Below, in pieces: positions 8,512-17,557 of a stretch of 64,000 nucleotides of DNA. A program made the translations under genes and the position numbers. Source of the stretch: Ligilactobacillus sp900765635. Its GTDB lineage: Bacteria; Bacillota; Bacilli; Lactobacillales; Lactobacillaceae. The notes below the pieces were generated by a model that saw nothing but the letters and a program-made list of their open reading frames with translations, was not told the DNA's origin and ran no database searches. Location: contig NZ_CASCJC010000001.1 in the NCBI RefSeq assembly GCF_949152225.1, positions 1,426,001-1,490,000 on the forward strand, written 5' to 3'. How positions within the stretch are numbered: the first letter of the stretch is position 1; each line of letters begins with the position of its first letter.

Positions 8512-9843
8512 CTAGTCGTTTTCTTTTGGCTGTTTAATTTTAACTTGCATCCACTCGATGTAATTACGATTAAATTCGGTAATCGTAATTTCAAGATCAC
8601 CCATAGTAATCACTTTACCTAATTTAATCTTATGTTTTTCAAGTAAGTATCCAGCAATTGTTACACTGTCTGATTCTTCAAAATCCTTAGCCTTAAATTT
8701 AAAGTAACGCTCAAAATCATATAGTGTAGTTTTTCCTGATACTAAGAAGGTGCCGTCTTCATTTTTGATGATATCATCAGGAGACACATCATCGGCTTCA
8801 TCTTTAACCGTTCCAAACAATTCTTCATAAATATCACGGTCAGTCACAATCCCACTAGTCCCACCATATTCATCTAAAACTACAACCATTGGGACATGAC
8901 TTTGAATCATTTGTTGCAATAAATTATGAATAGGTGTTACCTCGGGTGCAGTGATGATTGTACGCATTACCTTAGCAACACGCACATTGGGATCTTCTTT
9001 AGCTTGTTTAATCATGTCATAAATGTAAACATACCCCAAAATCTTATCTTTATCATTGTTAGCTACTACTGGATAACGTGTAAATTTTTGGTGTAAATAG
9101 CGTTCAATAACGTCTTTGACAGTATCTGTAACATCCACAACTTCTAAGCTTGTACGATCGACCATAATGTCTTTAGCAACCTTATCATTAAATTCAAAAG
9201 CCCGTTGCATATAGACATAATCATCTTTATCGATTGCTCCGCCAATAGCAGCATTTTTGGAAATATTTAAAATTTCACTTTGCGATAAAACATCTTCACC
9301 TTCGCCAGCAGGCTTTAACCCGATCAAACGAACCAAGCCCGAAGCCGAAACATTTAATAACCATACGAATGGATAAAATGCCACATGAAAATAATGCAAC
9401 GGTGTTACAACAAACATCATTACTTTTAACGGCATATCAATACTAATATTTTTAGGAACGATTTCTGTCACAACAACTTCAAGATAGGTTAACAACGCCA
9501 CGCCTAAAAACGCACTAAGCGCAATCACGGTTGCTTTGTTGAGGGGCAAAAAGCCAAACAATTCGGTAAAAAGAGTGGTCAATGAATCTGCTCCAATCCA
9601 CCCTAAAATAATTCCTGTCAGCGAAATACCTACTTGAGTAGTTGAAAGATACTCATTCATATTAGAGACCATCTTTAATGCTAACCGTAATTTACGTTCA
9701 TTACCATTGCCATTTTCTAATTCACTTTCAAGCGCACTCTTACGCACGGTCACAATTGCAAATTCTGAGGCAACAAAAAACGAAGCAAAATAAAAGACAA
9801 TTAGCATTACCAACAAATTAGTGGCTATCTGGCCATTTGACAT
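8512..9843 (-). CDS. CNNM/CorC-type membrane protein (DUF21, CBS pair, CorC/HlyC domain)
   Basis: 443 residues. The N-terminal DUF21 domain has about four membrane helices (residues 5-195) with the conserved ASEFA and GISLTGIILGWIG stretches. Two CBS domains (about 215-335, including DIMVDRTSLEVVD and VVVLDEYGGTSGIVTDRDIYEELFG) and a C-terminal CorC_HlyC domain follow. Family members are linked to magnesium or cobalt efflux and are often mislabelled as hemolysins. GAGGA lies 8 nt before the ATG. It follows a small membrane protein by 78 bp with no terminator between, so the two may be co-transcribed. Confidence 0.93.
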   Translation of the reverse strand: MSNGQIATNLLVMLIVFYFASFFVASEFAIVTVRKSALESELENGNGNERKLRLALKMVSNMNEYLSTTQVGISLTGIILGWIGADSLTTLFTELFGFLPLNKATVIALSAFLGVALLTYLEVVVTEIVPKNISIDMPLKVMMFVVTPLHYFHVAFYPFVWLLNVSASGLVRLIGLKPAGEGEDVLSQSEILNISKNAAIGGAIDKDDYVYMQRAFEFNDKVAKDIMVDRTSLEVVDVTDTVKDVIERYLHQKFTRYPVVANNDKDKILGYVYIYDMIKQAKEDPNVRVAKVMRTIITAPEVTPIHNLLQQMIQSHVPMVVVLDEYGGTSGIVTDRDIYEELFGTVKDEADDVSPDDIIKNEDGTFLVSGKTTLYDFERYFKFKAKDFEESDSVTIAGYLLEKHKIKLGKVITMGDLEITITEFNRNYIEWMQVKIKQPKEND

Positions 9844-9921
9844 AAATTAAATCCTCATTTCTATATATTCATACTAATACAATTATAATATCATTTTTGC
9901 ACTATACAAAACAAATTCAAT

Positions 9922-10446
9922 TTAAAATAATGAACTGATAACAGGTAAAACAATCATTAAAAATAAGATACTGCTCAAAATTCCATTGGCCTTTGGTGTT
10001 AATTTTTCTTCTGCAGTGTTTAGACGATAAAAATAAAGTAACGCCCCAACTTCACCCAATAAGATTAAAATATTACCAATATAGATGCTTTTAGCAGGCA
10101 ATAAGAAAATAATCAACACGATTAAAACTAAGCGACAAAAGACATCTGGTAAGCGACTAATCATATAAATACGAAACATTTCTCCAAAGCTCATATCTTG
10201 TTTTAGCCAACGACTCACCCCAAATAAAATTGCTACTAAAATAACAATTCCTAAAGCAGTCCCTATCAAACCTGAAATACTGCCAATTGCTGCAACCAAA
10301 TATTGAACTGCTTGTTGCTCTAATGTTTTATCCGGTGATAAACGTACTGTGATTAATGCAGTCACCAAGGCCATTACGATCAAATAAGCTGCAAATGTTA
10401 GCCACGCCAACATATTAGAGTGCCAAAAATTTTGTTTTTCTTTCAT
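9922..10446 (-). CDS. Uncharacterised five-helix membrane protein (Yip1-like arrangement)
   Basis: 174 residues, about five hydrophobic helices (residues 12-33, 48-75, 97-116, 122-138, 153-173) with a short charged N-terminus (MKEKQNFW). The loop WLKQDMSFGEMFRIYMISRLPD between helices two and three resembles small Yip1-type bacterial membrane proteins, but this is weak. The ribosome site GAGGA is well spaced. It is followed 78 bp later by the CNNM/CorC gene on the same strand. No catalytic motif is visible and I do not assign a function. Confidence 0.75.
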   Translation of the reverse strand: MKEKQNFWHSNMLAWLTFAAYLIVMALVTALITVRLSPDKTLEQQAVQYLVAAIGSISGLIGTALGIVILVAILFGVSRWLKQDMSFGEMFRIYMISRLPDVFCRLVLIVLIIFLLPAKSIYIGNILILLGEVGALLYFYRLNTAEEKLTPKANGILSSILFLMIVLPVISSLF

Positions 10447-10576
10447 ATTAATTCTATCCTCATTTTTAAATATTTATCTCTATCAAAACATGCTTACTAA
10501 AATTTTTCAAGTAAAAAGGGGGATTTTCCTTACTAGCTTTTTGAAACAAAAAAAGATTACGGATTAGTAGCAAAAA

Positions 10577-10619
10577 TAAAAAAGAATTGGATGTGTCTTC
10601 CACAAACAATTCTTTTTTA
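10577..10619 (-). terminator. Terminator after metQ
   Basis: Arms AAAAAAGAATTG and CAATTCTTTTTT form a near-perfect hairpin 6 bp after the metQ stop. The sequence is symmetric and could also act on the other strand. Confidence 0.85.
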
Positions 10620-10624
10620 CTATA

Positions 10625-11437
10625 TTATTTAACTGGCAAAACTGCACCTTTATATTCTTTTTTGATCCATGCTTGTGTTGACTTGGAACGTAGAGCTTTC
10701 ATCAACTTTTTAATAGCTGGGTTCTTCTCATCGCCCTTACGTACAGCAACAATGTTAGCATACGGAGAAGTATCTTTTTCTAATGCAATTGCATCTTTAG
10801 TAGGATTTAACCCTGCTTGTACAGCATAATTAGCGTTAATAACTGTTGCATCACCTTCATTTGCTTCATAAAGTTTAGGCATCAACTTAGCTTCATAAGT
10901 ATGTTTGAACTTAAGATGTTTTTTATTGGTCTTAATATCATCAAAATTAGCAGTTTCAATGTTAGTGCCTTTCTTTAATGTAATCAAACCTGCATCTTTG
11001 AAAATTTGTAAAACGCGGCCGTAATCAGAAACACTGTTAGACACTAAGATTGTCGCATTTTTTGGTAGCTTCTTTAGACTCTTATAATCTTTAGAATAAA
11101 CACCGATTGGTTCCAGATGAACTGCACCAGCACTTACCAGGTTGCCATCATTTTTCTTATTCCATTCTTCTAAAAATGGTGTGTGTTGGAAGTAGTTAGC
11201 ATCTAATTCTTTGTTAGCTAAAGCCTTGTTTGGCAAGATATAATCATCGAAAACCTTGATTTTAAGGTTGATTCCTTGTTTTTTTAGTTTAGGCTTGATG
11301 TGTTCTAAAATTTTTGCGTGTGGTGTTGATGAAGCACCAACAGTCAGCGTCGTATCAGCGTTAGCTTTTGGAGCTGTAAAGAATAAACAAGCGGCCGTTG
11401 CTAAAGTTGTAATTGCTACAAAATGTAATTTTTTCAT
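10625..11437 (-). CDS. metQ: Methionine ABC transporter substrate-binding protein MetQ
   Basis: 270 residues. NlpA/MetQ fold: LTVGASSTPHAKILEHIKP at the N-terminus, DANYFQHTPFLEEWN, and late YANIVAVRKGDEKNP and RSKSTQAWIKKEYKGAVLP motifs. It binds methionine outside the cell and delivers it to MetNI. The ATG at 11435-11437 follows GAGGTG by 6 nt; a frame extending 27 codons upstream has no ribosome site. Odd point: the signal peptide lacks a normal lipobox. The only Cys (C17, context LATAACLFF) is followed by more hydrophobic residues, and a standard cleavage at ANA-D is predicted instead. Third gene of metNIQ, 22 bp after metI. Confidence 0.92.
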   Translation of the reverse strand: MKKLHFVAITTLATAACLFFTAPKANADTTLTVGASSTPHAKILEHIKPKLKKQGINLKIKVFDDYILPNKALANKELDANYFQHTPFLEEWNKKNDGNLVSAGAVHLEPIGVYSKDYKSLKKLPKNATILVSNSVSDYGRVLQIFKDAGLITLKKGTNIETANFDDIKTNKKHLKFKHTYEAKLMPKLYEANEGDATVINANYAVQAGLNPTKDAIALEKDTSPYANIVAVRKGDEKNPAIKKLMKALRSKSTQAWIKKEYKGAVLPVK

Positions 11438-11459
11438 AACTTTCACCTCATATATATTT

Positions 11460-12146
11460 TTAACGTTTATCGATTTTTTTAACGACTGTATCCCCAATAA
11501 ATTGAAATAAAAAGACAATTAAAACAATAATCACCGTTGCACAAAGAGTAATTGCATTATTGTAAGACAAAAATCCATCGGTATAAGCTAATTGACCTAA
11601 ACCACCAGCTCCAATTGCCCCAGCCATCGCTGTATAGCCAATCAACGAAATGGCCGTTACGGTTATTCCAGAAACCAATGCAGGTAAACTTTCTGGAATC
11701 AAAACTTTAAAGACTAATTGCCAACGTGAAGCACCCATGGCTTGAGCTGCTTCTAATACCCCACCATCAACTTCATTAAAAGCAATTTGAACCAAGCGAG
11801 CATAAAATGGTGCAGCTGAGATTACAAGTGATGGAATAGCTGCCTTTGCTCCTGTAATTGCCCCAACTAAAACTTGTGTCACGGGTAAAAGTAAAACAAT
11901 CAAAATGATAAAAGGAATCGAACGAAAGACATTAACGAATAATGTAACTATGATATTTAACAAACGAACTGACCATTTTTTGCTGCCATTTGTTTGATAA
12001 AGTATCAATCCTAATAATAGTCCTAAAATCGTTACAATCACTACCGATAAAACGGTCATCCAAATTGTTTCCCAAGTTGCTGCTAAAATATTTGACCAGT
12101 TAACTTCTTGAAATTGAAAATATGATGCAAATCCTGTGCTATTCAT
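11460..12146 (-). CDS. metI: Methionine ABC transporter permease MetI
   Basis: 228 residues, five membrane helices. The BPD_transp_1 coupling motif is EAAQAMGASRWQLVFKVLIPESLPAL (about 130-155), and FVNVFRSIPFIILIVLLLPVTQ is typical of MetI. It forms the membrane channel of the methionine importer. The ATG follows AAGGTG at 7-nt spacing, and the start overlaps the end of metN by 8 nt, implying coupled translation. All three importer genes depend on the leader upstream of metN. Confidence 0.95.
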   Translation of the reverse strand: MNSTGFASYFQFQEVNWSNILAATWETIWMTVLSVVIVTILGLLLGLILYQTNGSKKWSVRLLNIIVTLFVNVFRSIPFIILIVLLLPVTQVLVGAITGAKAAIPSLVISAAPFYARLVQIAFNEVDGGVLEAAQAMGASRWQLVFKVLIPESLPALVSGITVTAISLIGYTAMAGAIGAGGLGQLAYTDGFLSYNNAITLCATVIIVLIVFLFQFIGDTVVKKIDKR

Positions 12147-13182
12147 GAGTAATCACCTTCGTTTCTACACGCATGTTAGCGAAAAATTCTAACGCCGCGT
12201 CAATTTGTTTTTTAGGACCCAATAATTGGACAAATAACGTTCCAATCGTGGCCTTTTTATCAGCTAATTGATGAATCGATCCTTCTAAAATACTCAATTG
12301 TACTTCTGGAAATTCGCGAATAACTTCTGTCACAACTGGCATTTGAACTTGATCGCCATGAAAACGCAACTGCACCAAAATACCATCAGGATATTTGTTT
12401 AACAATTGTGTAGCCACTTCTTTTATATCTGCACTTTGATTAGTGTCTACTTCGGCATTAACAAAACGCTTGGTTAATTCTTGTTGTGGATGATTGAAAA
12501 CTTCAATAACAGGTCCTTGTTCAATAACTTGACCAGCTTCCATCACTGCTACTTTATCTGCCAAACGGCGAATAACATGCATCTCATGCGTAATGATGAC
12601 AATAGTCAAACCTAACTTGCGATTAATATCTTCTAGTAAATCTAACACTTCATCGGTTGTTTGTGGATCTAAAGCACTAGTAGCCTCATCTGAAATTAAG
12701 ATATCTGGATCATTGGCCAAGGCTCTTGCAATCCCTACCCTTTGCTTTTGTCCGCCTGATAATTGTGCCGGATAAGCGTGCATACGTTCACCCAAACCGA
12801 CTAATTGTGCTAATTCTTTTGCTTTTTTGGTTCGTTGCTCTTTAGCCACGCCGTTTAGTTCTAACGGAAACATGATGTTTTCTAAAACGGTTCGTGACCA
12901 TAACAAGTTAAAATGTTGGAAAATCATTCCGATTTTTTTACGCTTTTCTCTTAGTTGCGCTCCTTTAAGTGTGTCGATTCGTTGTCCATCGATTAAAATT
13001 TCTCCACTTGTCGGCGTTTCTAAACCATTTAGCATGCGAACCAACGTACTTTTCCCAGCCCCAGAAAAGCCGACAATTCCATAAACTTCACCTGTTTGAA
13101 TCGTCAAATTAACATTTTTAACAGCCTCTAGCGTGCCATCTTTAGTTTCGAATCTTTTAATAATATTTTTTAACTCAATCAT
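12139..13182 (-). CDS. metN: Methionine ABC transporter ATP-binding protein MetN
   Basis: 347 residues. ABC ATPase with Walker A GFSGAGKST (about 38-46), Q-loop FQHFNLLW, signature LSGGQKQRV and Walker B DILISDEATSALD. The C-terminal NIL regulatory domain (about 255-340) in MetN proteins binds methionine and inhibits transport when the cell is replete. It is first in the metNIQ operon and is preceded by a T-box leader ending about 30 bp upstream of the ATG. GTAGGG precedes the start at short spacing. Confidence 0.96.
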   Translation of the reverse strand: MIELKNIIKRFETKDGTLEAVKNVNLTIQTGEVYGIVGFSGAGKSTLVRMLNGLETPTSGEILIDGQRIDTLKGAQLREKRKKIGMIFQHFNLLWSRTVLENIMFPLELNGVAKEQRTKKAKELAQLVGLGERMHAYPAQLSGGQKQRVGIARALANDPDILISDEATSALDPQTTDEVLDLLEDINRKLGLTIVIITHEMHVIRRLADKVAVMEAGQVIEQGPVIEVFNHPQQELTKRFVNAEVDTNQSADIKEVATQLLNKYPDGILVQLRFHGDQVQMPVVTEVIREFPEVQLSILEGSIHQLADKKATIGTLFVQLLGPKKQIDAALEFFANMRVETKVITHE

Positions 13183-13211
13183 CGCTACCCTACTTTCTTT
13201 CTAGCCCATTT

Positions 13212-13480
13212 TTTTGCAAAAAAAAAGTTTCCATCCAAGTAAAGGACGAAAACTCGCGGTACCACCTTATTTTGCCAATGATTCACACCATCAGCCTCTA
13301 CAACTTCAAACAAAGTCGTTAATTATATCGTATTAACTACGGACCGCCAGCTTTCACCGTCGATCAAACTCAGAGCTCATCTTCATTCGTTTGTTCCATC
13401 CTTCTTTTCAGCAACTGAAGGTCTCTGTCAATGGACTGCCCGAACTACTCTTCTCTTCAACGTTTAAAATATTAACTTGT
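13212..13480 (-). promoter_or_regulatory. T-box leader (probably methionine-specific) controlling metNIQ
   Basis: On the minus strand the conserved T-box element AAGGTGGTACCGCG lies at 13253-13266, followed by a terminator hairpin (AGTTTTCGTCC/GGATGGAAACT, 13218-13252) and a long T-tract. Upstream are AGAGACC and GTTGCTG, typical of Stem I. Two AUG triplets (GAATGAAGATGAG, 13377-13389) lie where the specifier loop is expected. Uncharged tRNA pairing with the leader would let transcription continue into metN. T-box control of methionine uptake is established in Lactobacillales; which AUG is the specifier is my inference. Confidence 0.88.
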
Positions 13481-13668
13481 TAATGATTCGATATTAACTT
13501 TAAATTTTTCATTTGTCAACTACTATTTTAATTTTTTTCTCACAACTTGGTTTACTATCTACAAATCATGTTTCTAGCCTTGCTTCATACATTTTAGCTT
13601 TTCATGTTTAACTTTATCTTTAATAGTTTTAATCAATATTTAATGATTTTAAAATTCTTTGTTAGTTA

Positions 13669-13677
13669 TGCTATAAT
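13669..13677 (+). promoter_or_regulatory. Extended -10 promoter of pepF
   Basis: TGCTATAAT, a perfect TATAAT with the extended TG, lies 31 bp before the pepF ATG. No good -35 was found at 17 bp, which fits extended -10 promoters. Confidence 0.6.
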
Positions 13678-13708
13678 AAATGAAATTTAACCTAAAGGAG
13701 GCTTACTC

Positions 13709-15514
13709 ATGGGATTACCAGCTAGAAAAGATATTCCTAAAGAATTGACTTGGGATGTCAGTGCTCTTTATAAAAGCCAAGAAGAGTGGCAAGAAGACAT
13801 CGTTTTAGTCAAAAAACTCGTAGCTAATTTAAAAAAGGATTTTACAGGCAAATTAAATAATGCTTTTACCATTCAAAGTGCTTTACATGCCCTTGAAACA
13901 ATCACACAAAAACTTTCATGGATCGAGCATTTTGCTTTCTTACAACAAGCTGTCGACATGACCGATCCAAACGCTAACCAACTCTTACGAACTTATAGTC
14001 AACTCGATGCAACGCTTAGCTCTGAATTAACCTTTGTAGAAACCGAAATTTTGGCTAATTCAGACCAAGTTTTAGATGAAGTCAGCTCTGCTCAACCACG
14101 CTTTGCTAGCGTTATTCGTCACTTCAAACAAGCTAAAAAGCATCGCCTTAGTCCTGAAGTTGAAAAAACCTTAGCAATGCTTAATCCAACGCTTAACGGC
14201 CCAGAAAATTTATATACGACTTGCCGTGCTGCCGATATGGATTTTGAACCAATCACATTGGATAAGCAAACTTATCCATTATCCTTTGTCTTATACGAAA
14301 ACACTTATCAATACAGCCCTGATCATAAATTGCGTCGTGCTGCGTTTAAAGAATTTTCTAAAACCTTACGCCGTTATCAAAATACGATAGCAGCCAACTA
14401 CTACAATCACGTCAGCACCGAAAAAACAATCGCTACTTTGCGCGGCTATGATTCGGTCTTTGATTATTTGTTAGATAAACAAGAAGTATCACGTGAAATG
14501 TTTACACGTCAAATCGACATGATCATGGATGGTTTAGGACCCGTCATGCAAAAATACGTCAAGTTAATCGCTAAAAAGCGTGGCTTAAAAGAGATTACCT
14601 TTGCCGATTTACAAATCGATTTAGATCCTGATTTTGCACCTAAAGTTGCGCTCAAAGAGGCTCCAGCTTATACATCTAAGGCCTTAGCACCTTTAGGCTT
14701 AGATTATCATGACATGATCATGCAATCTTTTAAAGAACGCTGGGTTGATTTTGCATGCAATGCTGGTAAAGAAACCGGTGGCTTTGAAACAGATCCTTAT
14801 GGCACACATCCTTATATTTTAATGTCTTGGACCGATGAAATGGCTGATGTTTACACCTTATTACACGAATTAGGTCATGCTGGGCAAGCCTTGTTGACGG
14901 CGGCTAATAATTCAATTTTAGCCTGCAATCCATCGACTTATCTAGTTGAAGCACCATCAACCTTTAACGAATTATTGTTAACCGATTCCTTAGCCAAAGA
15001 TACTACCGACTTACGCATGCAACGCTATGCTTATTGCAAGACGTTGACAAATACCTATTACCATAACTTTGTCACTCATTTACTCGAAGCCGCCTTTCAA
15101 CGTGAAGTTTATAACCTAATCGATCAAGGGCAAGGCTTTGATGGTCCAAAACTTTGCGAGCTTAAAAAAGCTGTGCTCAAGCGTTTCTGGGGAGATACCG
15201 TCAAAATCGATGACGATGCTTCTTTGACTTGGATGCGACAATCACATTATTATATGGGACTTTATTCTTACACCTATTCAGCAGGTTTAACCATCGCAAC
15301 TCAAGCATTCTTAAGTTATCAAGCTAATGGTTCTAAACAAATCGCTCGTTGGTTAGATTTCTTGAAACTAGGTGACCAACAACCACCACTACAAGCTGCT
15401 TTAGTAGCTGGTGTTGATATCTCAACTAGCGAACCACTCGCTAACACGATTGCCTTTTTAGATCAGACTGTCGATAAAATCATTGATTTAACAGCTCAAA
15501 TCGACGCTAAATGA
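13709..15514 (+). CDS. pepF: Oligoendopeptidase F (M3B zinc metallopeptidase)
   Basis: 601 residues, the usual PepF length. The zinc motif is HELGH (H386, E387, H390) within TLLHELGHAGQ, with the third ligand expected in the ESPSTFNE-type region, here VEAPSTFNELLLTDSL. An N-terminal oligo_F domain (about 110-180) precedes the M3 catalytic domain. Cytosolic; cleaves peptides of roughly 7-17 residues in lactic acid bacteria, either imported or from protein turnover. AAAGGAGG lies 8 nt before the ATG. Monocistronic, closed by a strong terminator. Confidence 0.96.
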   Translation: MGLPARKDIPKELTWDVSALYKSQEEWQEDIVLVKKLVANLKKDFTGKLNNAFTIQSALHALETITQKLSWIEHFAFLQQAVDMTDPNANQLLRTYSQLDATLSSELTFVETEILANSDQVLDEVSSAQPRFASVIRHFKQAKKHRLSPEVEKTLAMLNPTLNGPENLYTTCRAADMDFEPITLDKQTYPLSFVLYENTYQYSPDHKLRRAAFKEFSKTLRRYQNTIAANYYNHVSTEKTIATLRGYDSVFDYLLDKQEVSREMFTRQIDMIMDGLGPVMQKYVKLIAKKRGLKEITFADLQIDLDPDFAPKVALKEAPAYTSKALAPLGLDYHDMIMQSFKERWVDFACNAGKETGGFETDPYGTHPYILMSWTDEMADVYTLLHELGHAGQALLTAANNSILACNPSTYLVEAPSTFNELLLTDSLAKDTTDLRMQRYAYCKTLTNTYYHNFVTHLLEAAFQREVYNLIDQGQGFDGPKLCELKKAVLKRFWGDTVKIDDDASLTWMRQSHYYMGLYSYTYSAGLTIATQAFLSYQANGSKQIARWLDFLKLGDQQPPLQAALVAGVDISTSEPLANTIAFLDQTVDKIIDLTAQIDAK

Positions 15515-15541
15515 TTTTTTAATTTGACTTTTATAAACTTT

Positions 15542-15576
15542 AGGACCGCTAGTATTTTGGGCGGTCCTATTTTTTG
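15542..15576 (+). terminator. Terminator after pepF
   Basis: AGGACCGC and GCGGTCCT arms, then ATTTTTTG. The arm sequence closely resembles that of the terminator at 22098. Confidence 0.9.
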
Positions 15577-15615
15577 TAAACATTTTTAGCTCTTTTTTGA
15601 TTTAAAAGTCCAATC

Positions 15616-15656
15616 AAAAACCCCCATCACTGGAAAAATCCAGTAAAGAGGGCTTT
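15616..15656 (-). terminator. Terminator after the Cof-type phosphatase gene
   Basis: Read on the minus strand, AAAGCCCTCTTTACTGG pairs with CCAGTGATGGGGGTTTTT. It shares the CTCTTTACTGG core with the dacA terminator at 2457. Confidence 0.85.
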
Positions 15657-15691
15657 AATCTTTGCGCTACATCAACGTATCACTCATTTTT

Positions 15692-16504
15692 TTAATTTAA
15701 CACATATTTTTCTATGGCCATAGCTACACCATCATGATTATTATCACTAGTAATCGCATCGGCAGCTTTTTTAACCGTTTCGTTTGCATTGCCCATCGCA
15801 ACTCCTAAACCGGCTAATTCAATCATCGTCAAATCATTGTTTTGATCGCCTAAAGCTAGTATTTGCGAATCTTTGATGCCTAATTTGTGGGCTAATTCAA
15901 GCACTGCTTGACCCTTATTGGCCTTTTTGTGCATAAATTCAAAGAACCATTCCTCACTTCTAACCGTATAATACTTTTGACAAAGTTCAGCATCAAAATA
16001 TTTCATGGCTTCATCTAACACAGCTGGTTCATCAACTAACATAAACTTAGCTGCGTTCGTACAGGTAAGTTCCTCACTTGAGCGATAATAAAGGGGCATC
16101 TTCGTATAAAATGCATCCATCACGGTATATGGACTAATATTTGCATCGATTGTGTATAACTTAGAATCAGCAGTTACAATTTGGGAGCGCACATGCGCTT
16201 GCTTACTGATTTGTAAAAGTTCTTGATAATCGCTTTGACTCAAAAGGTTCGCAAAGACAATCTTTTTTTGTCCAATATTTTCACCTTGAGCCCCATTATA
16301 TGTAATCGCATAATCATCATCACTTAATAACTCGAGTTCATTTAGATAATCTTGAATCCCAGAAACCGGACGTCCTGTACACAAGACAATATAAACGCCT
16401 TTTTGTTTAGCTTTTTTGATTGCTTCTTTAGTTTTGAGCGAAATTCGCTTATGATCATCGACTAACGTACCATCGATATCGATGGCAACTAGTTTAATTG
16501 CCAT
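15692..16504 (-). CDS. Cof-type HAD-superfamily phosphatase
   Basis: 270 residues. HAD motif I is DIDGTL with nucleophile D9 and acid/base D11; motif II is the CTGRP Thr; the conserved Lys is in KANKGQAV; motif III is LGDQNNDLTMIELAG. The C2 cap lies at about 85-185. Such enzymes dephosphorylate sugar phosphates, flavin or nucleotide intermediates in the cytosol; the substrate cannot be read from sequence. Start ATG with GAGGT upstream. Stands alone, between its own terminator and the manganese-type transporter terminator. Confidence 0.92.
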   Translation of the reverse strand: MAIKLVAIDIDGTLVDDHKRISLKTKEAIKKAKQKGVYIVLCTGRPVSGIQDYLNELELLSDDDYAITYNGAQGENIGQKKIVFANLLSQSDYQELLQISKQAHVRSQIVTADSKLYTIDANISPYTVMDAFYTKMPLYYRSSEELTCTNAAKFMLVDEPAVLDEAMKYFDAELCQKYYTVRSEEWFFEFMHKKANKGQAVLELAHKLGIKDSQILALGDQNNDLTMIELAGLGVAMGNANETVKKAADAITSDNNHDGVAMAIEKYVLN

Positions 16505-16558
16505 GACAAATTTACCTCACTTATTTTTCAATTATTTTCCCTTATATTATTATAAAAA

Positions 16559-16597
16559 AAAATCAAGTTTAAGCCAAGAGACTAAAACTTGATTTTA
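16559..16597 (-). terminator. Terminator of the metal ABC transporter operon
   Basis: AAAATCAAGTTT and AAACTTGATTTT arms around a 13-nt loop, with a T9 tract on the minus strand, just after the binding-protein gene. Confidence 0.9.
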
Positions 16598-16601
16598 AAA
16601 G

Positions 16602-17543
16602 TTAATTTGGCTTGGTTAAACCTTGAGAAATCCGTGTAATATTAGTTTGCATCATCTTGTAATACGTATCTGCTTTCGAGCCTTTAGCCCCCAACGAATC
16701 GGTATAAATTTTAGCATAGATTTTAACACCTGTTTCGTTTGAAACTTTTTGCATGGCCTTAGGCGACACTGAACTTTCAACAAACAAACTTGCCGGTTTA
16801 TTTTGCTTGATTTTAGCCAAAACTATCTTAAGCTGTTCGGGTGTACCTTGTGCTTCGGTATTTAATGCCCAAATATATGCGGTTTGTAAACCGTATGCTT
16901 GGGCAAAATATTCCATCGCACCTTCAGACGTCACTAACAAACGCTGCTGTGGTGCAATCTGAGCAAAGGCTTCTTTAGCATAGGCATCTAAATCGGTAAG
17001 TTTAGCTTGATATTTTTGAGCATTTTGACGGTAAAATTTAGCATTTACAGGATCTTTTTTTGCTAATATCTCACTTATATATGCAACATAACGCTTGCCG
17101 TTAGCTAAACTTAACCATGCATGCGGATCTGGCTGGTCAGCATGCAAATAACGCACCTTAGCTTGTGTACTTGCGGCAAAAACATCTTGACCAAAGCGTT
17201 TATGACTGGCTTGAACCATTTTTTTAAACCAACCATTACCGCCTGTTTCAAGTTTTAATCCGTTGTAAAAAATCACATCTGCCCCAGCAACTTTAGCAAT
17301 ATCTTGGGGCTTTGGCTCGTATTCATGTGGATCTACACCTGGCTTGACGATACTGTAAACATCAGTTTTCTCTTGCCCGACATTTTTGACTAAATCAGCT
17401 AAAATTGAGTTAGTCACGACTACTTGTAATTTACCGTCATCTTTTTTTAATGTTGTCGTCTTTTCTTTTTGCTCACTAAACCAAAACACTCCACCAATCA
17501 AAAATGCCAAAGCCACTAAACAAATGGTTAATTTCTTAATCAT
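16602..17543 (-). CDS. Manganese-type metal ABC transporter substrate-binding protein
   Basis: 313 residues, cluster A-I (PsaA/MntC/ZnuA) family. Predicted metal ligands are H73 (DPHEYEPKP), H141 (DPHAWLSL), E207 (VTSEGAMEYFA) and D282 (YTDSLG). The His-His-Glu-Asp set is that of manganese/iron PsaA-type proteins; zinc ZnuA has a His in place of the Glu and a His-rich loop, absent here. The N-terminus is a hydrophobic helix (5-22) with no Cys, so it would be an uncleaved anchor and not a lipoprotein, which is unusual in Gram-positives. Last gene of the three-gene operon, 14 bp after the permease. Confidence 0.9.
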   Translation of the reverse strand: MIKKLTICLVALAFLIGGVFWFSEQKEKTTTLKKDDGKLQVVVTNSILADLVKNVGQEKTDVYSIVKPGVDPHEYEPKPQDIAKVAGADVIFYNGLKLETGGNGWFKKMVQASHKRFGQDVFAASTQAKVRYLHADQPDPHAWLSLANGKRYVAYISEILAKKDPVNAKFYRQNAQKYQAKLTDLDAYAKEAFAQIAPQQRLLVTSEGAMEYFAQAYGLQTAYIWALNTEAQGTPEQLKIVLAKIKQNKPASLFVESSVSPKAMQKVSNETGVKIYAKIYTDSLGAKGSKADTYYKMMQTNITRISQGLTKPN

Positions 17544-17557
17544 CTTTTATGCCCCTT

